Shown here one piece after another: positions 54,918 to 64,000 of a DNA stretch of 64,000 nt. Made by a program: the position numbers and the translations under genes. Origin of the DNA: Edaphochlamys debaryana (Eukaryota > Chlorophyta > Chlorophyceae > Chlamydomonadales); assembly GCA_016858145.1 (NCBI GenBank), contig JAEHOE010000047.1:434001-498000 (forward strand). The letters are read 5' to 3'. Positions within the stretch are counted from its first letter, which is position 1, and each line of letters opens with the position of its first letter. A model generated the notes under the pieces. That model saw only the letters and a program-made list of their open reading frames with translations, did not search any database and was not told the DNA's origin.

Positions 54918-55369
54918 CTGCAGCTCTGGAGCCACATGCGATGTGCTTATGGCTGCTTGTGACCTTTGTGGCACGGCCTCTGTGTGCACAAGCGGGCGGT
55001 TTAGCTCCCGGGGACGTGTGGGTCAGCTGTCGCTGCGCGCGGCCAGCTGTCGCGATTGTCCGCCCACCCGTGGCCTGCTCGTCTTTGATGCTCAAGCGTT
55101 TTCACGCAATATTTGAGCACGTCTGCAGATGCCACCGTCCCACCGTTGCATTCTAAATCGCGGCCGGCATGTTCACATGTCTCACGCTGGGCGAGTATGC
55201 ATGCATCTGTACCCTAAAACAACTGCAAATACATTCATTACCCGCAATTGAAGTCCCCGTGCATTTATCTTTCCCCTGCGCCCCGCCATGCTTCGTCCTA
55301 CCTCCCGGGATTCCCTTCGAACCGCCGCTTTGCACGCCATAGCCACCGGAAGAGCAACTAGGACCACCA
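54918..55369. promoter_or_regulatory. Intergenic region between RING copies A and B
   Basis: The 450 bp holds the promoter of copy A and the 3' UTR of copy B, both on the minus strand. No specific site could be assigned. Confidence 0.4.
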
Positions 55370-58300
55370 CTAGAACAGCATCACAATCTCCTCGACCGGC
55401 TGGCGGCACAGCAGGCACTCCAGCCCCGGCATGCGGCTCCGCAGTACCGCCGAGCACTCCTCGCACACCCCCGTGTGCACCGCGGTGCCGTGCAGGAAGC
55501 CGAACCGCCGGGGCCCGTCCAGGCACATGACGCACATGACGCTATGGTCCTCGTCCTCCTCATGTGACGGCCCGGGCACAGGCTTGCTGTCGGTGCCGCC
55601 CCACGAGGGAACGCCGGGACGCCGCGGCGTGACGTCCGTCGTCGCACTGGGGCTCACAACAGCCGTGGGGGCAGGCACGGAGGGCGCACCCGCAGGCAGG
55701 CCCGGCGGCAGAGCGCCCGCCAGGCCGTTCGGAGGAGGAGCAGACACGATGGGAGCTGAGCGGGCTGCAGCGAAGGGGTTGTACGGCACTGGCTGCGCCG
55801 TCGGCAGCGCCAGAGCCTGCGACGCGGCTGGCGCTGCCTGCTCCTGCCGTGTTAGCGGCGATGGCGGGGCTGCGTTTGGTCGGCCGGGTGTAACGGTCTG
55901 CGTTGCGGCAGCGGGCGCGCGCGCCGCACTTGCTTCCGTCGCTGCCGCTGCTGTCTCTGCCGCCGCCCCTGTTGCCGACGCGCCGCCAGCGCCGCGCCAC
56001 GCTGCCACCCTCCGCTCCGGCTTGGTTACCGAGGATCTGCTCTGCAGAGCCGCACCCCCGGCCTTGCCGCTCGGGGCCGCTTGAGCCCCGCGTGAGGGGC
56101 CCGCGTCCGGCGGGGCCTGGCGCCCAGGCGCAGCCGCGGCACCCCTCCCGGATGCCGTGGTACGGCGCTCCACCTTCGACGTGCCCCCTCGCGAGCTGGT
56201 CGAGGCCGCTGGGGTCGTTGTGGGCGGAGTGGCCGGGCGAGTGGCAGCTTGTGTAGCCGCGCGGGCAGCGGCCTCGGCCCGCCAGGATTGTATGGCTGCA
56301 GCGGCGGCCAGCGCTGCCCGCAGGGCGTATGTCTGTGGAGCACGAGACGGGAAAGGCAATGTGGGTCTGTCAGCACGCTAGCACGCAACGCAGCAGCTGC
56401 CTGCCAAGGCCTGTGTGATGCACGGGCGCGGCGCGAATGATCCCGAGGGGTGCTCGCAGGGCGCGCGCCCTAGGCGTGGCAGCCACGCATGCTCGGACCC
56501 CAGCGGCACGCATCAAGTGCCAGCTCACCAGCAAGTACCGCGACGGTATGAACACCAGCCCCGCACCACGAAGGGCTCCTCGCAGCAGCCTCCACACAAA
56601 ACGTCGATACTTGAATAAGAGATACGCAGCAATGCACGCAATGCCAAAGCGCGTTGCCTGTAGGTCGACGTTCTGGCTTAGCTCCAGGAGCACCAGCACC
56701 AAGAAGCTTTGTACCCTAGATCTCCAGGAGAGGGCACCCCATTGTGTAACGATCTGGCAGGCCTTGATGACTGACAGCACCGTGGGGAGGATGCGCCAAA
56801 ACTGTCGTTCCGCTTCCTCTTCCCACTCCTCCCAATTTTTGGGGTTTGCCATGTACGGCATGAGCCGACAGCCCCTTTTGCGGGCCGCACGTGGCAAGTT
56901 GCCAAACATGGGGTCAAAGGGACGGACGCTGCCGCCGTTCTCGGCTAACCGGTCGGTCTCGTGTGTTGGAATGGCACCGGCGTGATAGAGGTTGAACGCA
57001 AGTACCAAGCTCAGGTGTTCTGTAAGCTGAGCGTCTTCCTCCGGAGTGCAGGCCACGGAGGGCGCGGGCCTTGGGATGGCCAGGGAAGCCCTGCAGCGAG
57101 GCAGCATGAGAGGGCACGAGGGATGGCGTCAGGCCGTACAGCACGGCAGACCGGGTGTATGCGAGCATCATTCTGAGCACCACCCCGCCGTCCCGTCCAA
57201 CTCCAGAAGCAGCTCACCACAACATCGTCTCAAGCGCCGTCAGCAAGTACTCCGCTGTCCGAGTCTGCTCCGCCTCGACAAACTTGTCGGCTTTACTCTC
57301 TCCGAAGCCGAACCAGCCTTTCAAGGACTTAGCGCTAGCCATGACTCCTTCAGTCGCAGCCGTGCAGCAAAGCATGTCGGGAACCGCTGGGCGCTTCCCC
57401 AGTTGCAGCGCGGGAATGATCACCCGCGACTGGTACTTGCGGTCACGCTCCAATAAGGACTCCCTTAGGGCAAGAGCGTCGGTCCGTATCGCGGTGTAGA
57501 CCTTCAAGCCCTGGCGGACGGGTCCGGGGCAAGCGGGAAGGTGGGCGTGTGAGCCGGGCGGATGCTAACGTAAGACGGGTGGGACAACAGCGCACGTGTG
57601 CGCTAGGAGCAGCGGGCTGTCGGGATCAGAAGGAAGGGCAGGCTTGTGGCATGACGTAGTATCGTACGCACCAGAGCATGGTCGGCATCACCCAACGCCG
57701 GGCAGCCGGCCTCGCAGAGTTCGAACACAGCTGCTAAAGCCTGCGTGCGGTGCAGGAGGGTGGGATGAAAGGCTGTAGCTCGCAAGCCCCTTTACCGTAC
57801 CCAGATTCCTCTCCCTTTCATAGTTCCATGTCAACGACACCCCGATGCACGTCTGCGCCCTCGGCCCACCTGGGCTGGCGTTGGAGCCTCAAAGCCCGTG
57901 CGCAACCGGTACGACAAAACGGGTTGATTGTCCTTACTGGAAGCCCGTACAACTGGTGCCAGTGGCGGCCCTTTTCTGATGGCGGGGCCGTCGCGGCTGG
58001 CGACGTCCCGCAGGGGCCCGTACTTGGCGTCTCGAATTTCTCCGTCCATGCGCACCCAGCCCGAGCTGCTGCCCGCCCCGCAGTCCCCGCACATGAGGCT
58101 CTCCAGGCCCAGGACCTCGAGGGAGCGATACAGCGTGAGCGCGGAGGACAGAGCCCTGGGGAAGGGGGATGGGCGGTTGGACCGAGGGGCCAGCGGTGAC
58201 GATTGGCAAAGCAGGCAGCCCGTGATAACGCCACAACAACTAGATCTTGTCCGGTGGTGAGGCTACTGACGTCACAAAGCTACCGGTATCTATCTATCTA

Positions 58301-60152
58301 GGAGCCAGTGAGGCGAGCGCGCTACCCACTCCCGACCAACCTGCGGTACGCTGCCTCCTCGTGTTGAGCGGCATCGTACCAAGTAACCTGACGGAGGGTA
58401 AGCGCATGGGGTCACAACAGCCCGTGGGCACCAGCCGCGCACCCGACCATCCCCATCCACATGGACCTTTCCACGACGTCTCGAGACGCATAGCGTCTCA
58501 AACCCGGTGCTGATAAGCACGTCCCGCGCCTGGAGTCTCAGGTTCCCGACTGCAATCGGCAACGTCCTCCTGGTCTCTGGATGCCCTTGCTATCTGTGCC
58601 GTCCTGCCGTACAGTCCTTGCCCCCGTACCTCAGGATCTATCAACTGAAGCTCTGCGATGAAGGGCCGCTGCGCTCTGGCCCCGGCACCGAGATTGGCCT
58701 CTCGGTTGTAGATCTTCCATTCGTCGCGCCCCGCTGCCGGCCAGGCGGGCAGTTCAAGGGCGTGCGTGTGCTGCCTGGAGGTGAAGGTCGCTATGCCCAA
58801 CAAGATCTCTGGGCGCATGTGAAGGGGCCGAGGAAAGAAGAGGAGCCTTCAGCACAGGGTTTAAGAGAGCGGCATGCCGCACCGCATGGGTGCCGAAGGG
58901 GTAGGGGGGCTGCGCGCGACACGGGCCCTTGACATGGGCTGCCTACGACCGGGCGTGGCGAACAGGGGTCGCGCTTGCTTGGCGGCTGTTGGCTGAGGGG
59001 CTCGGCACGCGGTGGCACGCAGCTGACAGTCCACCCTGCCTGCACCCAGCCCGCCCACGCCGGGGCCCTTGAGGCCCGAAGCCGCGGCGGCGGCCAGCAG
59101 CTAGGGCCTGGCCCCATGCACCTCGCCCGCCTCCACACCATGTCCCTCAACCCCTTCCCCAACCGCCGATACCCCTTCCCCGCCCGCTGCCTGTCCGCAG
59201 GACCCTGGTCTCCTCCCGTGCGAAACGGCTCACCTGCGCGCGTGACGCCGCCGATCCACTTAGCCCAGCTTGCCACCAGCTCCTGTCGGCCCATGTGAGA
59301 CCACAGCTGCTGCCACGCCCAAGTGGCTGGAAGGTATCGTGCGTTGAGCCGCACGCGGACAGTGTCGAGCGGGTGCCAGTGCTCGCGCGCCCGAACCGCC
59401 GTGACCTGAAGGCAGGCAGCGGGCTGCGCGGCCCAGCGTAAAACAGCCGCGGGCAAAGCATAGTTGCAGTAGGAGTAATTGTCGGGATATCGGTCAGGCT
59501 CGTGCACCGAAAGGCGCCTGCGCATGAGACAAAAGAAAGGCAGGACTTGAGGCGTGTGCAACAGCGGCAAGGCTCCCGCGGACCGGGGGCTCCATGCAGC
59601 GCGGTCCCCCTCCTCAGCCAGGCCGTTTGCCCCAGCGCACCAGAGCACTCCTCCAATTGCAAAAGCTTCGGATTGGGCGAGAAGGCGGCCGGGCGTCGGG
59701 CTCTTTGACGTCCGGTCTAGCGGGACCGTGCCGAGCCACTGCGAACAGGCCACACCCCCGCGTGTCAAACCAGGGCGTGCGCGGTCCGGGCAGGCATCGA
59801 CCGCTCGCTCTCCACCGGGCCTCACCGTGACGTTAGTAGCACGGAGCACATGTGGATGATCGAAGTCCAGGCTGCCAAGGGCTGCGTCACTGCGCAGTCT
59901 GGGCCAATTTGCTGAGGGGTGTATCTGCAGCGGCTGTTCCCCTTTTGCTGCTTGTTGAAGGTCAGATTCTAGGTACGCCCGACTGGCGGGCAAGTCCGCG
60001 AGGGCTGACAGGATGCCAGCATGCGCGCGGTCTCGTCGAGCGAGCTGGGTGAGTATCTCCCAGTCTCCCCATACCTCTAGCCACGCCACGGCCACGACCA
60101 CTATGACAATACAAAGTGGCAACTTGACGATAAGCTCAGGTGAGAGCCGCAT
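55370..60152 (-). CDS. Membrane-anchored C-terminal RING protein, tandem copy B
   Basis: Nine GT-AG exons give 1064 residues: 59641-60152, 59234-59517, 58630-58808, 58341-58387, 57870-58155, 57672-57740, 57218-57510, 56529-57090, 55370-56332. The N-terminus has one strong membrane helix (LPLCIVIVVVAVAWLEV, about residues 11-27). The ectodomain-like region carries GGVLW, RLSVHEPDRYPDNYSYCNYA, VRAREHWHPLDTVRVRL and LYRSLEVLGLESLMCGDCG. It also has LCEAGCPALGDADHALV and CTPEEDAQL. Exon 8 ends in further membrane helices (VDLQATRFGIACIAAYLLF). The last exon is Ala/Thr-rich, then the RING. Ligands are Cys1011, Cys1014, His1025, His1030, Cys1034, Cys1037, Cys1050 and Cys1053, and the chain ends eleven residues later with IVMLF. 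No family name is recognised for the membrane part. Copy C shares exon lengths 47, 69 and 562 exactly. Confidence 0.82.
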
Positions 60153-60698
60153 GTTTGCAACAGTGTCGGCGCCGACGGTTTGACTGTATCTGACGGTATC
60201 CTAGCACAGCGCTGCATACGTTGCGCTTTGGGTAATGACTGTGCTGTATAGGCTGACCAGCAACCGACAACGACCAGAATGGCGTGCTCCCCCGACACGG
60301 GCGGAGGGCTTGCCCCAGCTTGCCCCCGCGATCCCCCTGTGCTGCATCATCGACTACAACCCAACGACTGCTCCGCGTGGTGCTAAGCAACTTTGAACTT
60401 TAAATCTCCTTCATGACATTGGCCAAGGGCACAGCATCGTTCCTGAGCAGCAGGCATGATTCTCGCATCGGGCTTCAGCCGGCGCCCAAGTCACGCAATT
60501 GCGTGGTTGCAACCATGCGGTCAGCCAGGGTCAGCAAGGAGATACGCATCTGCACAGGGGCAACTCTCAGGTATCGAATACCGGCGCCCCCCCCCGTAGC
60601 ATGAAGGACCTCGTCACACGCTCCAAACCTGCCCAGCAACTAGGACAACCTAGAACAACATCACAATCCCAAACCCGCACGGCTCCCCCGACTACCTA
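60153..60698. promoter_or_regulatory. Intergenic region between RING copies B and C
   Basis: About 550 bp with the promoter of copy B and the 3' UTR of copy C. It contains a second, degenerate start of the tail-exon sequence near 60646-60670 (CTAGAACAACATCACAATC), apparently a fragment of the copy B stop-codon region. Confidence 0.45.
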
Positions 60699-63600
60699 TT
60701 AGAATAACACAACAATCTCCTCAACCGGCTGGCGGCACAGCAGGCACTCCAGCCCCGGCATGCGGGTCCGCAGTACCGCCGAGCACTCCTCGCACACCCC
60801 CGTGTGCACCGCGGTGCCGTGCAGGAAGCCGAACCGCCGGGGCCCGTCCAGGCACATGACGCACATGACGCTATGGTCCTCGTCCTCCTCATGTGACGGC
60901 CCGGGCACAGGCTTGCTGTCGGTGCCGCCCCACGAGGGAACGCCGGGACGCCGCGGCGTGACGCCCGTGGCCGCACTGGGACCCACAACAGCCGTGGGGG
61001 CAGGCACGGAGGGCGCACCCGCAGGCAGGCCTGGCGGCAGAGCGCCCGCCAGGCCGTTCGGAGGAGGAGCAGTCGCGGTGGTAGTTGCGCGGCTTGCGGC
61101 GAAGGGGTTGTACGGCACTGGTTTCACCGTCGGCAGCGCCCGAGCCTGCGACGCGGCTGGCGCTGCCTGCTGCTGCCGTGTGAGCGGCGATGGCGGGGCG
61201 GCGTTGGGTCGGCCGGAAGTAACCCTCGCGACTTGGATTGTTGGAGTGGCAGCAACGAGCTCGCGGGTCCCGTTTGCTTCCGCCGCTGCCGCTCCCGCTC
61301 CACCCGCCGCCGCCGCTCGTGAGGCCGAGCCGCCAGCGCCGCGCCCCGCTGCCACCCTCCGCTCCAGCTTGGTCCCCCCTGCGGTGCGCTGAGAAGCCAA
61401 AGCCCCTGCCCTGCCGCTCGGGGCCTCTCGAGCCCCGCGTGAGGGGCCCGCGTCCGGCGGGGCCTGGCGCCCAGGCGCAGCCGCGGCACCCCTCCCGGAT
61501 GCCGTGGTACGGCGCTCCACCTTCGACGTGCCCCCTCGCGAGCTGGTCGATGCGGCTTGGGGCGGTGTGGGCGGAGCGGCGGGCCGAGTGGCAGCGCACC
61601 TCGCCGCGCGGGCAGCGGCCTCGGCCCGCCAGGAGCGTATGGCTGCAGCGGCGGCCAGCGCTGCCCGCAGGGTGAACGTCTGTGGGGCACGAGGCGGGTT
61701 CAGGCAATGTGGGTCGGTCAGCATGCTAGCCACGCAACGCACAGCAGCCTGTCAGACCCCTCCCGATGTTCAGGTGCGGCCTGCAGCCTGCCTCCTTGCC
61801 TTCCCCACGCGCAGGCCATCCCGGGAACCCAACCCTCCCGCTCTGGTGTTCGTACTCCCCCCCATGCTTTATCCACCCCAAAGCCATACTGGGCCACCAT
61901 GCCAATGACACGTAAGGCCATGTCACGCACCGCAGGCGAACTTACCAGTAGGTACCGGGCGGGAATGAAGGCCAGCCCCACACCACGACTAGCTCCTCGC
62001 AGCCGCCTCCCCAAGAAGTGCCGGTTCATGAAGATAACGTAGGCAGCAATGCATGCAACGCCAACGCGCGCTGCCTGTAGGTCGACATCCTGGATCAGCT
62101 CCATGAGCAGCAGCACGGCACCGTCCCAGATCCTAGACTTCCAGGTAGCGCTTCCCAAGCCCATGACAAGATAGCAGATCGTGAATAAGCTCATCCCCGT
62201 TGGGGCGATGCGCCAAAGCTGTCGTTCCGCCTCTTTCTTGGACTCTTGCCAGTCGCTAAAGCTCCCCGTATAAGGCACCAGCCGACAGCCCCTCTTGCGG
62301 GCCGAACCTGGCAGGTTGCCAAACTTTACATCGAAGGGACGGTTGCTACCCCCATTCTCGGCCAGGTATTCGGTCTCATGTGCTGGCGTGGTGCCGGCGT
62401 GGAAGAGGTTAAACGTCAGGACCCAGCCCAGAGCCTTCATGAGCTGCGAGTCTTCCTCCGGAGTGCAGTACGAGGAGGCAGTGGGCCTTGCCAGGGTGCC
62501 TGAAGCCCTGCAGGAAGGCAATCAGAGAGGGCATGGCGGCTGGAGTCAGGACGTACGGCAAATCGGACCTCACATGGACCCCCGAGGACCGTACGAGAGC
62601 TTTCTGAGCGACGCCCCCCCGCTTGAAACCAGCAGCTCACCACAACATCGCCTCAAGGGTTGTGGCCAGACCCTCCGCCGTCAGCGTTTGCTCGGCCTCG
62701 CGACGTTTGCCCGCTTTAGTCTCTGCGAACCCGAACCGGCCCCTTGACCAGTTGCCGAGGTCTTCCTCAGTTGCAGCCGTGCAGCAATAATGCATATCGG
62801 GGATGGCAGTGCGGTTCACCAGTCGCAGGGGGGCCCGAGTCAACCGCCAGCCGTTTGATTGCTCCTGCTTTACCAATGTGTCCATGAGTTCACGGGCGTC
62901 CATCCTTGTCTTGTCGTAGACCCTGACGCCCTGGGTGACGGGAGCCGGGGTAGGGGCGACAGTGCGTGTTGCGAGCGGGACATGAGGCAAAGGCAGCCGG
63001 TTGGGACGACAGCGCTGAGGGGCGGGCTGGGGGGCTTGGAGCAAAGAGCGGGGGACGGTCGGAAGCAAATGGGCTTTATGGGGCACGCTTGCATCTAGGA
63101 AGGCTGCACGCACGCACCAGAGCATGGTCAGCATCGCCCAACGCCGGGCAGCCGGCCTCGCAGAGTGCGAAGACAGCCGCCAGAGCCTGCGTGTGGAGGA
63201 GGGTGGGATGGGGTGAAAGGCTGTAGCTCGCAGCCCCCTTCCCGCCCCCAGACATCTTTCCCTTTCTTCTCAAGGCGATCGACGACAGCCCAGCCAGCTG
63301 CGCCCCTGCGCCCTTGGCCCACGCACCTGGGCTGCGGTCGGCGCCTCGAAGCCCGTGCGCAAGCGGTACGAAAGTACGGGGCGTTTGTCCTTGCTGGAAG
63401 CCCGTATAACAGCCGCCAGCGGCGGTCCGGATTGGACGGTTGGGCCGTCGCGGCTGGCGTGTTCCCGGCGGAGAGGCCCCCAGTTGACGGCTCGAGTTGC
63501 TGCGTTCTTGAGCACCCAGCCCGAGCTGCTGCCCGCCCCGCAGTCCCCGCACATGACGCTCTCCAAGCCCAGGACCTCGAGGGAGCGATACAGCGTGAGC

Positions 63601-64000
63601 GCGGGGGACAGCGCCCTAGGGAGGGGGGATGGGCGGTTAGACCGAAGGGACTGGCGATAACACTTCGAGGAAGAGGCAAGACCCTAACAATAGCATAAGT
63701 AAAGGCTTAGCCTACTCATCCAGCTCACCCACTGCGGCACCCACCTGCGGTACGCTGCCTCCTCGTGCTGGGCGGTATCGTACCAAGCCACCTGCCATGG
63801 GGTGAGCGTGGGGGGTCGCAACAGCCCGTGACATCGGCCACAACACACCCTCTCAAATCCATACGCACTATCGGCCGGCGCCTATCGGGATCCTGTCCCA
63901 ACGCCCTGCTTGCCTCCAAGGGGCCACGGTATAGGAGGTCCTGACCCGGCAGACTCTATGCTGGTCGTGCCGTACTGCCGTACACCCATGCCTTCCTACC
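60699..64000 (-). CDS. Membrane-anchored C-terminal RING protein, tandem copy C (partial, 5' end outside window)
   Basis: Six 3' exons are in the window: 63745-63791, 63327-63615, 63118-63186, 62641-62930, 61946-62507 and 60699-61679. They match copy B exon for exon with the same intron phases. Sequence from 63800 to the edge should be the upstream intron, and exons 1-3 lie beyond it. Landmarks are AWYDTAQHEEAAYRR, LYRSLEVLGLESVMCGDCG, LCEAGCPALGDADHAL, CTPEEDSQLMKALG and RKRGCRLVPYTGSF. Membrane helices near VGVACIAAYVIF follow, then the terminal RING (CVMC, LHG, CEEC, CLLCRQ) ending IVVLF. The last exon is nearly identical to that of copy B over most of its length, while upstream exons are clearly diverged. 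That pattern suggests recent gene conversion of the 3' end. Confidence 0.82.

Noticed and set aside
63800..64000. Exon 3 of RING copy C at the right edge
   Set aside because: Only sequence resembling the intron after exon 3 of copy B is visible, and an in-frame exon cannot be placed before the window ends.

Overview
This is nuclear DNA of a chlorophyte green alga, most likely a volvocine (Chlamydomonadales). The evidence is very high GC, many short introns with GT/GC donors and pyrimidine-rich acceptors, TGTAA-type poly(A) signals, low-complexity Gly/Ala/Pro/Gln inserts in conserved proteins, and plant/alga-type gene content. There are no bacterial operons, ribosome binding sites, CRISPR arrays or rRNA genes. 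I did not identify the species. All exon structures were read by eye from splice signals, reading-frame continuity and family resemblance. In each full model the exon lengths sum to a multiple of three.

Layout. 1-750 (minus): two weakly supported low-complexity coding pieces. 1085-2863 (plus): a 167-residue unknown protein with a striking intronic minisatellite. 4269-10543 (minus): a KEA4/5/6-type K+/H+ antiporter in 14 exons. It is divergent from 11005-17220 (plus), the class I ribonucleotide reductase large subunit in 20 exons. 18860-20483 (plus): a PLAC8 Cys-rich protein. 21479-22480 (plus): an inverted partial duplicate of a transporter gene, split by a 592-bp hAT-like MITE with perfect terminal inverted repeats and an 8-bp target duplication. 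23295-26691 (minus): GDP-mannose-type nucleotide-sugar transporter copy 1. 27708-31927 (plus): translation initiation factor eIF2-alpha. 33375-36432 (minus): transporter copy 2. 36961-46911 (plus): a large WRN-like RecQ helicase in 27 exons with an N-terminal PCNA-binding motif. 47617-48309 (plus): a small protein with an F-box-like start.

50360-64000 (minus): three tandem copies of a nine-exon membrane protein. Each ends in a C2H2C4 RING finger with MDM2-like ligand order and a hydrophobic tail at the very C-terminus. The third copy runs off the right edge. I consider this family the most interesting protein-level find. The MITE with its visible empty site is the cleanest genomic event.

Most conserved genes are housekeeping: dNTP synthesis, DNA repair, translation initiation, ion and nucleotide-sugar transport. 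They are arranged as divergent pairs sharing promoter regions of about 0.3-1 kb (unknown/unknown, KEA/RNR, transporter 1/eIF2-alpha, transporter 2/RecQ). Recurrent splicing oddities are five GC-AG introns, two 13-nt micro-exons, paired 18-nt exons and a 125-bp tandem duplication spanning an intron-exon junction.
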